Source: XYD12-FULL-36-8 sp964391015 (GTDB taxonomy: Bacteria > Bacteroidota > Ignavibacteria > Ignavibacteriales > Ignavibacteriaceae). From it: 64,000 bases of DNA. The position numbers and the translations under genes were made by a program. The notes beneath the pieces are model-generated. The model did not search any database and was not told the origin of the DNA. It saw only the letters and a list, made by a program, of their open reading frames with translations. The stretch covers positions 175,039 to 239,038 of the forward strand of contig CAYMKU010000001.1 of NCBI GenBank assembly GCA_964391015.1, given 5' to 3'. This document shows, piece by piece, positions 46,809 through 54,407 of this stretch (the first letter of the stretch is position 1; each line of letters starts with the position of its first letter).

Positions 46809-47933
46809 TTAATTCAATCTTCGTTCTAAAAAAACATCTATCAAACTTTGTACTTCCTCCACCTTGTTTAAGTTTACACATGGCGCATCAGGATATTTGC
46901 ATTCTATTTGAGCACACGGATAACAATCTACCTTTTTGTGAAGAAACTTTACTTGCTTACCTCGTGGTCCAAATTTTTCTATATCACCAGGACCCATAAT
47001 TCCTATTGTAGGAATTCCTGCTTGAGCAGCAATGTGCATGGGACTGCTGTCATTACAAATGGCAATCTTTGAATTTATTATTAACTGCATTGATTGCCGC
47101 AACTCCAATTTACCGATAAAATCATGAATATATATGTTATTATCTTTATTAATAATCTCTCCAATTTTCTTTTCGACTTGTGATCCAATTAGAATTGACG
47201 GCGTTGCATACTTATCGAAGATATATTGGCAAACCTTTTTGAAGTTTATAGAATCCCATCTTTTAAATTTCCAGGAAGCACCAGGGTGAATTATTGCATA
47301 TTGTTTCGCCAACAAATTGTTATCTGAAAGAAAATTATTAAACCACAATTTTTCAATATCGGAAAAATCAAGCAGAAAAGTGTGCTCGACATAATCTTTT
47401 AGAATTGATTGGACTATTTTGTAGTTCGTTTCAATCTCATGTTCAGCAGATGATCCTTCTGCTTTCCTAAGAAAAGCACTTTTTATTTTATCAGTTATTC
47501 TCACTGTCCCTCTATCGAAACGATTCTTAGGCAGAAGACAAATTGATAGTATAATTGTGAAAAAATCATCTCTGAATCCTATAACCAAATCAATTTTCTT
47601 TTTGAAAAGTTTAACAGTTAAATAGAATTTTTCCTTCCATCTGGTAGCTTGGCTTTTGTCTCGGCAAAAAGCAGGGCTGTTATAGATAATCAATTCGTCA
47701 ATCAGTTTGTTGTTCAGAAATAATTCTTGATTCCAAATTCCTGTTATAAGACTTATTTGTGCATTCCTATAATTATCACGAATATTTTTTATTGCTTGGA
47801 GCGTACAAACCACATCACCTAAATGATCCAATCTTACAAGTAAAATTTCTTTATAGCTATCTTCTTTTTTCCACTTGATAACTTTTATTAGCTTAGTTAC
47901 GGCAAACGATATTATAAATCTGAAATACTCCAT
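46809..47933 (-). CDS. Glycosyltransferase family 9
   Basis: The 374-residue protein has the GT9 pattern: LVRLDHLGDVVCTLQAIKNI, AIIHPGASWKFKRWDS, and CNDSSPMHIAAQAGIPTIGI with the following MGPGD loop. A C-terminal cysteine cluster (C-x2-C, then two more Cys within about 15 residues) parallels the GT9 at 15733. It should add heptose or a related sugar. It is preceded by the flippase gene by 16 bases. Confidence 0.87.
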   Translation of the reverse strand: MEYFRFIISFAVTKLIKVIKWKKEDSYKEILLVRLDHLGDVVCTLQAIKNIRDNYRNAQISLITGIWNQELFLNNKLIDELIIYNSPAFCRDKSQATRWKEKFYLTVKLFKKKIDLVIGFRDDFFTIILSICLLPKNRFDRGTVRITDKIKSAFLRKAEGSSAEHEIETNYKIVQSILKDYVEHTFLLDFSDIEKLWFNNFLSDNNLLAKQYAIIHPGASWKFKRWDSINFKKVCQYIFDKYATPSILIGSQVEKKIGEIINKDNNIYIHDFIGKLELRQSMQLIINSKIAICNDSSPMHIAAQAGIPTIGIMGPGDIEKFGPRGKQVKFLHKKVDCYPCAQIECKYPDAPCVNLNKVEEVQSLIDVFLERRLN

Positions 47934-47949
47934 TATTAAAAGAATGGGC

Positions 47950-49395
47950 TTATACTGCTTTTCTTTGATTTAATAAATTCTTTAGAGATGCAAAATCAAA
48001 AAGATTAAATATCTTAAAAAGAACCGCGGTAATAATTAATAAGCCAATTGCATTTACTACTGTATTGGGTTTGTAAAGGGATTCAGTAACAAAATGAAAT
48101 ATGAAAACTAAGAATATGATCACGAAAACTTTTATTATCAAATCGAACAACTTCAGACTTCCTAAATACTTATTAACGAAATAACTGTAGAAAAGGAATA
48201 TGACAAACTCAGTAACAAACAATGATATTGAGGTCCCAACAAATGACAAGTATGGTATAAGAACAATGTTTAGTACAATATTAACTGCCGAAGCAACAAT
48301 CAAAGAAATTGCACAATATTTCTGCTTATTAATCGCAATAAGAACGTGTCCAAGTAAATAGTTAAAACCGAGCGGTAGGATCGTCCACACAATGTAGGTA
48401 AGTCCCGAATAACCAATCTTATATTTCTCTCCAAATAATAGCAGATTGAATTCATAGCTATTAAAAGAAATAACAAATACAATTGGGAGAGTGACTAATG
48501 AAATCAATTTCAAAATTTTATTTATTAAAGAAATAACATACTCTTTATTTTCACTTAGCGATTTAGTTATAATAGGATATGCGGTTGACATTATAATCGT
48601 TGGTATTAAAAAATACATCTCTATTATTCTGTGGATAGAGCCGTAAATCCCTACTATGCTCTTGTCGCTCACAAACCAATTAAGGAAGATTACATCTATC
48701 CTAAAGTAAGCCATAATAAAAATATTCATTATCAGAAGAGGAAGTGAGCTTTTAATTAAATATTTTATCGCTTGAAGCGAAGGTAAATTAAAAATAAACT
48801 GCAATTTCCTTTTCAGAACGAATAAGAATACTATTGTAGTTATTACATTTCCACATAACAAAGCTGCTATAAATAATTTCAGATTGGGTGATATTATTAA
48901 ACTTACCGTGCCAAGGAAGATTAAGATGAGCTTTTCAAAAATCAACATCTGTGAAAATATTTTGAAATATTGAAGCGCGGATACCGCCGACCTAAAAAAT
49001 TGGAGAAGAAGTACAGTTGATTGGAAAAACAAAAGCAAGATAACGACCGTAAGTGTTGTTGTATCGAATGTCGCGAAAAAATGATTATAGAGGGAAATTA
49101 AACAAATAAGTGAAGCGCAAACCGTAACCCGGTAAAAAAGAATATTGCTTACATACTGATTAAGCAAATCTTTCTTCACCGAAATTTCCCTTATGGTGAT
49201 GTAATCAAAACCAAAATCTATAATTATTGATAAAATTACAACTATTGAAAACGAAAATGTATAAATGCCAAATTGATAAGGCCCAAGAGCACGAGCCGCA
49301 TAAATAAAAAGTAATAACCAAAGGGGTTTCGTAATGAAATTTGCGATGGCAACTTGTGAAATGGAACGAACAAAAAAGCTGGCTTTACTAAACAA
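47950..49395 (-). CDS. Polysaccharide flippase (Wzx-like)
   Basis: The 481-residue protein has about 12-14 hydrophobic helices, with ARALGPYQFGIYTFSFSI near the N-terminus as in the Wzx/polysaccharide-biosynthesis family. Lying between the polymerase and a GT9 gene, it is the likely flippase of the repeat unit. The stop of the polymerase gene lies nine bases before its start. Confidence 0.87.
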   Translation of the reverse strand: MFSKASFFVRSISQVAIANFITKPLWLLLFIYAARALGPYQFGIYTFSFSIVVILSIIIDFGFDYITIREISVKKDLLNQYVSNILFYRVTVCASLICLISLYNHFFATFDTTTLTVVILLLFFQSTVLLLQFFRSAVSALQYFKIFSQMLIFEKLILIFLGTVSLIISPNLKLFIAALLCGNVITTIVFLFVLKRKLQFIFNLPSLQAIKYLIKSSLPLLIMNIFIMAYFRIDVIFLNWFVSDKSIVGIYGSIHRIIEMYFLIPTIIMSTAYPIITKSLSENKEYVISLINKILKLISLVTLPIVFVISFNSYEFNLLLFGEKYKIGYSGLTYIVWTILPLGFNYLLGHVLIAINKQKYCAISLIVASAVNIVLNIVLIPYLSFVGTSISLFVTEFVIFLFYSYFVNKYLGSLKLFDLIIKVFVIIFLVFIFHFVTESLYKPNTVVNAIGLLIITAVLFKIFNLFDFASLKNLLNQRKAV

Positions 49396-49404
49396 ATGCT
49401 GTTC

Positions 49405-50709
49405 TTACAAATTCTTATATAAAGAATTATTTTTTGTTACACGAAAGATAATCGAGACCACAACAAACAAAATCATTATTGCAGAGTATAGATCGGGTCC
49501 ACGTATAATTAGAGAAAAAAAAGAAATAAAAATAACCGTCAGTAAACTTGTCAATAAAATAAAGGCACTAAAACTCCCTTCTTCAAAAAATTTAATGTAG
49601 AGGATTGTCGAAAGAAAGCTAAGAAAATAAGGAATGACAAATAATCCTAACAATCCATAGTCTGCATAAGTTTCGCGTAAGTATGTTGAAGAATTTGACC
49701 ACATTGGTATGAAGTAGCCTTTTTGATGAAACGGAGATTTTTCAACGAGAGCAAACTTTGCTAAAAAATTATAAATTGGAGCCAATGTATTTTCACCGAT
49801 TCTTGTATCCTCAACATCCTTATCAAAAAATTTACTAAAGACTCCGATGTGGGCTGATAAATAAAGGTAGATTGAAGGAGTTATTATCAAACCAGATTTA
49901 AACGCTGCGAGTTGCCTATCAGTTCCTCTATACCGCTCATACGAACCCCTAAAAATTCTGACGGTTGAAGCAGAAACTACAACAATTAAAACAATTAATA
50001 TGACAAATGAAATAATTTTTTTTCTATTTATGGAAAAAAATATTTTTAAATAATTTCGATAAAGAAAAAACGATGTAATGAAGAGAACGAAAGAAATCAA
50101 AATTCCAACCCTGGCGAAATAAGCAAGATCATGAAGCATTGCAGCCAGAAGCGGCAAAAGCGCAACAAGTGAAATCCTATTTTTATAACCCGTGTAAACA
50201 CCTGCTAACACTATTCCGGCGTAATTTATTCCTGCCTGGTAAGGAATCATTCCCCCAATATTTCTCTCGTTCCTTATTTTATAAATTTCATTTGCTGACA
50301 GTAGAATTTTGGTGATCGTACCATATTTCTGAAATAAAATATACCAGCTATGAAATGTCCCGATCAATCCGACAATTCCGAGAATCAAAATTGCATAAGC
50401 CAAATATTTTCCATCGCCGTTAAATAATTGGAAATAGCTTTTGCTAGGTTCCGATCCTGACCGGATTCTCGATCCTCTTGCAATTAATGGTGTGACTGCG
50501 CCGAAGAAAAAAACTAGGTATGTAACAATAATAATAAACCACACTTCTGGAATTAATGGAATGTACTTCAGAAGTCTTAGTTCATAAAGGAATAACATAC
50601 CGCCCCAAACAAATGTATAGATTGAAACTGGATTAAACCAATTTCGAAAAAAGTGTTTACTAATTACGATAAATAAAATTGAAAAAGAAAAAATAAAAAG
50701 TAATATCAT
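49405..50709 (-). CDS. O-antigen/exopolysaccharide polymerase (Wzy-like)
   Basis: The 434-residue protein has 11-12 hydrophobic helices and a large periplasmic loop late in the chain containing PFHQKGYFIPMWSNSSTYLRE. This topology, and its position between the Wzz-type and flippase genes, supports a repeat-unit polymerase. Wzy proteins share little sequence, so the call rests on topology and context. It overlaps the Wzz gene by four bases. Confidence 0.8.
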   Translation of the reverse strand: MILLFIFSFSILFIVISKHFFRNWFNPVSIYTFVWGGMLFLYELRLLKYIPLIPEVWFIIIVTYLVFFFGAVTPLIARGSRIRSGSEPSKSYFQLFNGDGKYLAYAILILGIVGLIGTFHSWYILFQKYGTITKILLSANEIYKIRNERNIGGMIPYQAGINYAGIVLAGVYTGYKNRISLVALLPLLAAMLHDLAYFARVGILISFVLFITSFFLYRNYLKIFFSINRKKIISFVILIVLIVVVSASTVRIFRGSYERYRGTDRQLAAFKSGLIITPSIYLYLSAHIGVFSKFFDKDVEDTRIGENTLAPIYNFLAKFALVEKSPFHQKGYFIPMWSNSSTYLRETYADYGLLGLFVIPYFLSFLSTILYIKFFEEGSFSAFILLTSLLTVIFISFFSLIIRGPDLYSAIMILFVVVSIIFRVTKNNSLYKNL

Positions 50710-51923
50710 CTAACGTTGAAATGAAATAATCTTTGAAGTGAATTGTAAAATTTACTTTCAATCTCTTCAAACCTATTTTGAGCAGTCACCCTGTTAAATA
50801 CAATATCCCCGCGAAAAATAATCAGCAGCAAAAAGCTGAGTGAAAGCACAGCTATCCCAAAAATTATTAATGAGCGTTTTGGCGCATGTTTTAGCTGCGG
50901 CAGAGAAGCCAGGTCTAACACCATTATCGTTGGAATACTTTTTTGTTCCTCAACTTTAGCCTGTTCGTACATCGGAAGCACAAATTCCAAAAGTTTATTT
51001 TGAATTTCTATATCACGATATATTTTATAGTAGGATAGATAAATATCCGGAAATTTTGAAAACGGGATCAGAATATTGGATTTTGAAGATAGATTGGAGG
51101 AACTTTTAAGCTCAGCAACCTTTTCCCTTAACAATTTTATCTCTTCGCTCAGCAAATTGATTTGTGGTGAATTAATTCCATATTGACTTTTAACAATATC
51201 ATACATCATTTCTTTTTTAATCAATTCGGATTCTATCTCAGTCGAAGATTTTATAGCTGCTTCTATTTGTTGCGGAACTGCAAAGATGCCATATTTTTTC
51301 TGAAAAATATACATCGAGTCTTCAAAACTTTTCAAGTCTGTTTTAGTTTTCCAATATCTATTTTCAATAAACAATCTATTATTATGAGCTGCTTCGATAT
51401 TCAATTTAATATTGAGACTATCTAAGAGTTTTACAATATAGTTTGCCATTTCAGCACAAAGTTTGGGATTCTTATTTATAACATTGATATCAATCATCCC
51501 AAACTCATTCGTTTCAAAAGATACGTCGCTTCTAAATACTTTAACAATTTTATCGAAGTTTGAGTCATTGATATCATAATATTTAAAAAGATCAAACTTA
51601 TTGATAACATTTATTATAGCGGAACGACTGTTCAAAATACCTAGCAATACATCTTCTGAAGTTGAAGTTACCCCGAACAATTTAGATCCAAGCGAAACAC
51701 TTGAAGATTTGCCTGACAGAATACCACCTAAACCTGATAACCCGGCAGATGATTCTGGAGGAACCATAACCGTAGCAGTTGCTCGATACGTAACCGGAAT
51801 TAGGAATGTTACAATGGTTGTTGAAAGGACAATGGTACCCCACGTAATAAAAAGAAATTTTTTCCATTTTATTAGTACGGTAAGATAATCTGTAAAACTT
51901 TTCTTACTATTTAAACTATTCAT
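50706..51923 (-). CDS. Chain-length determinant protein (Wzz-like)
   Basis: The protein controls glycan chain length at the inner membrane. The 405-residue chain has a first membrane helix at about 25-45, the Wzz signature IPVTYRATATVMVPP, a long periplasmic helical part (about 180-320) and a second helix at about 350-370. It lacks the C-terminal tyrosine kinase domain of Wzc, and no Wza-type export channel is seen nearby. This favours an O-antigen-like rather than capsule pathway. It is the first gene of the cluster, behind a promoter of Bacteroidota type. Confidence 0.85.
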   Translation of the reverse strand: MNSLNSKKSFTDYLTVLIKWKKFLFITWGTIVLSTTIVTFLIPVTYRATATVMVPPESSAGLSGLGGILSGKSSSVSLGSKLFGVTSTSEDVLLGILNSRSAIINVINKFDLFKYYDINDSNFDKIVKVFRSDVSFETNEFGMIDINVINKNPKLCAEMANYIVKLLDSLNIKLNIEAAHNNRLFIENRYWKTKTDLKSFEDSMYIFQKKYGIFAVPQQIEAAIKSSTEIESELIKKEMMYDIVKSQYGINSPQINLLSEEIKLLREKVAELKSSSNLSSKSNILIPFSKFPDIYLSYYKIYRDIEIQNKLLEFVLPMYEQAKVEEQKSIPTIMVLDLASLPQLKHAPKRSLIIFGIAVLSLSFLLLIIFRGDIVFNRVTAQNRFEEIESKFYNSLQRLFHFNVR

Positions 51924-51978
51924 CTTTTTAAGAACAAAAATCTTATTATTTATGCATTAAATCTTTAATGTTCTTGAA

Positions 51979-52009
51979 CAAAGATATGTATTGTAAAAAT
52001 TTATTCAAA
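51979..52009 (-). promoter_or_regulatory. Bacteroidota-type promoter of the polysaccharide cluster
   Basis: On the minus strand TTTG (52006-52009) is followed after exactly 19 bases by TATCTTTG (51979-51986), matching the TTTG-N19-TAnnTTTG consensus. It lies about 55 bases upstream of the Wzz start. The remaining 5' side of the gap holds AT-rich sequence with no gene. Confidence 0.55.
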
Positions 52010-52185
52010 AACAATTGATGCTCACCAATTTTATAATTTTTTATGGATACTGCAGATTGCTTGTATACGTCATCTTTTTAATTTCAAAGAAATATTCTTT
52101 TAATTCCAATCAACTTGACATGATATTTAGTAAAGTAAAGCTGCCCCACTTTAAGAATGTCACAATTTAAATGTTGGATATACTA

Positions 52186-52213
52186 TTGACATTAAAGATT
52201 ATTATTATATTTT
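52186..52213 (+). promoter_or_regulatory. Promoter of the attenuator RNA
   Basis: TTGACA (52186-52191) is followed after 16 bases by TATTTT (52208-52213). An overlapping TATATT at 52206 would give a spacer of 14. The TTG-N19-TATTTTAG arrangement also fits the Bacteroidota consensus apart from one base. Transcription would start near 52219, seven bases before a mini-ORF. Confidence 0.5.
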
Positions 52214-52218
52214 AGAAC

Positions 52219-52336
52219 CTAAATAATGAAAGGATTTTTTATCTAGAATTTGCTACTGAATTAAAATTTTAAAGAATTTTACCAGAGTAGCAAATTTACG
52301 CCGATTTAGGGAATTTCTCTGGTCGGTTTTTTGTTG
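52219..52336 (+). promoter_or_regulatory. Candidate transcription attenuator with competing folds and a six-codon mini-ORF
   Basis: Three competing pairings can be read. Stem P1 joins AATTTGCTACT (52247-52257) to 52286-52296, 11 base pairs. An antiterminator joins ACCAGAG (52281-52287) to CTCTGGT (52317-52323) and AAATT (52292-52296) to AATTT (52312-52316). A terminator hairpin lies at 52301-52326, followed by T6. P1 and antiterminator share 52286-52296; antiterminator and terminator share 52312-52323. A mini-ORF reading MKGFFI ends in TAG at 52244-52246, directly against P1. It has no ribosome site but starts about seven bases from the likely transcript start, so it would be almost leaderless. 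This would regulate the downstream 82-codon gene. It could instead be a free-standing small RNA. Confidence 0.55.
52301..52332 (+). terminator. Intrinsic terminator of the attenuator RNA
   Basis: CCGATT, a bulged T and AGGGA (52301-52312) pair with TCTCTGGTCGG (52316-52326), 11 pairs including G-U, with a three-base loop, followed by T6 at 52327-52332. Confidence 0.7.
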
Positions 52337-52430
52337 CTTAATTGATATAAAATAACCGAAAGGAAACATATAACAATTTTAGATACCGATTTCTTAAGGA
52401 ATTAGTAACAACAAAAAAAGGAAGGATCGT

Positions 52431-52679
52431 ATGAATACTATCAAAGCAAAAATAGATAATCCCCTTTCTGACCTCATTAGTGATGATATCTATGATTTAT
52501 TAAACTCTCATGGTCTTATCGATGAGAAATCAGTTCGCGATTACCAAATCCGGAAAAAGTTTAAACAACTACGCGCCAACAAAATAAGCGCTGGAGATGC
52601 CATAGATGCTATCCGGGAAGAATACCCGTATTTACAGTTTGATACTATCAGAAAGATTGTTTATCAAATTAGCAAATAG
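52431..52679 (+). CDS. Small uncharacterised protein with a possible C-terminal helix-turn-helix
   Basis: The 82-residue product is charged, soluble and matches no family I know. Residues 50-80 (SAGDAIDAIREEYPYLQFDT then IRKIVYQ) have the spacing of a helix-turn-helix, with a turn at the YLQ and a recognition-like helix. This suggests a small DNA-binding protein, an inference only. An AGGAAGGA ribosome site lies well placed before the ATG. The candidate attenuator ends about 100 bases upstream; the region between shows no further promoter, so expression would need readthrough. Confidence 0.7.
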   Translation: MNTIKAKIDNPLSDLISDDIYDLLNSHGLIDEKSVRDYQIRKKFKQLRANKISAGDAIDAIREEYPYLQFDTIRKIVYQISK

Positions 52680-52689
52680 CCTTGCATTC

Positions 52690-52718
52690 TTGACAAATAG
52701 CTAACATCAATTTATATT
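52690..52718 (+). promoter_or_regulatory. Near-consensus promoter of the 80-nt RNA
   Basis: TTGACA (52690-52695) and TATATT (52713-52718) are separated by exactly 17 bases. The first base of the RNA stem, G at 52725, is seven bases downstream of the -10, as expected for a transcription start. Confidence 0.7.
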
Positions 52719-52724
52719 TCGTAT

Positions 52725-52806
52725 GACTCTTCAAAGGGTTCTCCCCTGCCCTTTGATAATAAGTGAGTCGAGCCCAGTGATAACCCCATGCACTGGGCTT
52801 TATTTA
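52725..52806 (+). ncRNA. Candidate structured small RNA with two CCCC loops
   Basis: The transcript would be about 80 nt and nearly all paired. GACTC (52725-52729) closes with GAGTC (52765-52769) around an inner stem CAAAGGG (52732-52738) with CCCTTTG (52749-52755). A terminator stem then follows (52771-52799). The loops of the inner stem and of the terminator both carry CCCC (in TTCTCCCCTG and ATAACCCCATG). C-rich loops of small RNAs in other bacteria pair with Shine-Dalgarno sequences, so it may act in trans. It may equally act in cis as a leader, since the next gene starts about 17 bases after its end. Confidence 0.6.
52771..52805 (+). terminator. Intrinsic terminator of the small RNA
   Basis: AGCCCAGTG (52771-52779) is fully complementary to CACTGGGCT (52791-52799), followed by TTATTTATTT. 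It ends the RNA and lies only about 20 bases before the DUF3098 start codon. Confidence 0.85.
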
Positions 52807-52822
52807 TTTAACAAGGAATTTT

Positions 52823-53101
52823 ATGGCTCAAAAAATCAAAAAAAAATCTGTCACAGCTAAGAAAAACTTAGTTTCACCTTTCAGTATCTATTGGGATAAG
52901 AAAAATTACATTTTTCTGTTTTTAGGTTTTGCGCTTCTTATCATCGGATATTATGTAATGAGTCTTGGTTCATGGAACAGCACGGAATCACTAATACTCT
53001 CACCTATCATTCTAGTAATTGCTTATATCTTAATATTCCCGCTTTCAATATTTGCAAAGAGAAAAGACGATACAAATAAAAGTACAGAAGTTAAAAGCTA
53101 A
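52823..53101 (+). CDS. DUF3098-family small membrane protein
   Basis: The 92-residue protein has a basic N-terminus (KKKSVTAKKN) and two membrane helices, at about 32-48 (IFLFLGFALLIIGYYVM) and 60-80. FAKRKD follows them. The pattern of NYxxFLxGxxLIxxGYxxMSxG is that of the DUF3098 family of Bacteroidota relatives, whose function is not known. An AAGGAA site precedes the ATG. It lies just after the small-RNA terminator, so it needs readthrough or a promoter inside that RNA region. Confidence 0.82.
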   Translation: MAQKIKKKSVTAKKNLVSPFSIYWDKKNYIFLFLGFALLIIGYYVMSLGSWNSTESLILSPIILVIAYILIFPLSIFAKRKDDTNKSTEVKS

Positions 53102-53248
53102 TAACATTATTTCCCATACGAATTGGTATAAGCTGATCTTTTATTTAAAGACTTATCGTTATAAACAAATTTGTGATGTTAATCTATAGAGTATATAGGA
53201 ACTAATAAACATAAATTACAACGACAAGTAAATTAATATCCGAAAATC

Positions 53249-54370
53249 TTGGCTAATCTGAATCTCCAACAAATTATTGATTTAAGACTTTTAATCTCCA
53301 TAGAAGGGATTGGAGTTGGAAGAGTTAAAAACTTACTCGCCAAATTTCATTCTACAGAGAAAGTCTTTGCTTCCAGTATCCACGATCTGGTGGAAGTTGA
53401 AGGTTTGAGCACACAACTTGCACAGCGAATTCATCGCTGTTATGATCACCGAAGCGAAATTGAAAATTCAGTTAAAACTGAACTTGAACAGCTATTCAAA
53501 ATTAATGGCTTACTAATTACTTTGTGGGATGAAGAATACCCATCTATTCTAAGAAAAATATACGACCCACCGATTTTTCTTTACGTCAAGGGGAAGTTTA
53601 GCAATTTAGATGATTATTCAATTGCAGTAGTTGGCACTAGGCAACCAACGAATTATGGAAAAATACAAGCGGAAAAAATTGTAACTGATCTTGCACAACA
53701 AAAAATTACTATTATAAGCGGAATGGCTCGCGGTATTGATTCAATAGCACATAGAATTACCTTAAAAAATAAAAGCAGAACCATTGCCGTGCTGGGTTCA
53801 GGATTAAATGTTATCTACCCTCCCGAAAACAAAAAATTATATGATGAGATTTCAGAATCAGGTGTTGTGATAACTGAATACAATTTAGACACTAAGCCCG
53901 ATGCTGTGAATTTTCCGAAACGCAACAGGATAATTTCCGGTTTGTCACTTGGATGTGTAATAATCGAAACGGGAATTACAGGAGGTGCTATGCAGACAGC
54001 AGCCCTAGCACTCGATCAAGGCAGAGAAGTTTTTGCTGTTCCTGGAAATCTTGGAAGTCATCAGTCCGAAGGAACTAATTTACTGATTCAAAGAGGCGAG
54101 GCAGAATTAATAAGGTCTGCCGAAGATATTTTAATCGAACTTGAACTGAAACTAAAACCTGTAATCGGAAAGAATATTCCCAAACCTGATATTGAATTAA
54201 ATTTGTTTGAAGAAAAAATTCTTGCTCATCTAAACGAAGAACCGATACAAATAGATTTACTGGCATCAAAAGCAAATCTTTCAACTTCAGATTGTCTTGT
54301 GCACTTACTATCACTTGAATTTAAAGGAGTAGTAAAGCAATTACCTGGAAAGACATTCATAAAAATTTAA
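53249..54370 (+). CDS. dprA: DNA-processing protein A
   Basis: DprA binds incoming single-stranded DNA and loads RecA during transformation. The 373-residue protein has an N-terminal helix-hairpin-helix region (SIEGIGVGRVKNLLAK) and the Rossmann-like core with VVGTRQPTNYG, SGMARGIDSIAHR and VLGSGLNVIYPPEN. KRNRIISGLS and a C-terminal winged-helix domain from about 310 follow. The start is TTG at 53249; a stop at 53234 excludes anything longer, and no ATG lies near. Confidence 0.94.
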   Translation: MANLNLQQIIDLRLLISIEGIGVGRVKNLLAKFHSTEKVFASSIHDLVEVEGLSTQLAQRIHRCYDHRSEIENSVKTELEQLFKINGLLITLWDEEYPSILRKIYDPPIFLYVKGKFSNLDDYSIAVVGTRQPTNYGKIQAEKIVTDLAQQKITIISGMARGIDSIAHRITLKNKSRTIAVLGSGLNVIYPPENKKLYDEISESGVVITEYNLDTKPDAVNFPKRNRIISGLSLGCVIIETGITGGAMQTAALALDQGREVFAVPGNLGSHQSEGTNLLIQRGEAELIRSAEDILIELELKLKPVIGKNIPKPDIELNLFEEKILAHLNEEPIQIDLLASKANLSTSDCLVHLLSLEFKGVVKQLPGKTFIKI

Positions 54371-54407
54371 CAAAAATTATATCCCTTGAAAAACTCTTCC
54401 AAAATAA

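Noticed and set aside
52115..52120. A TTGACA upstream of the attenuator
   Set aside because: No -10 lies at a suitable distance.
52301..52332. 6S RNA or tmRNA as identity of the attenuator RNA
   Set aside because: Length and fold do not match either RNA.
53102..53248. Promoter for dprA (TTGTGA and TATATA)
   Set aside because: Spacing of 15 and poor -35 make it too weak to list.
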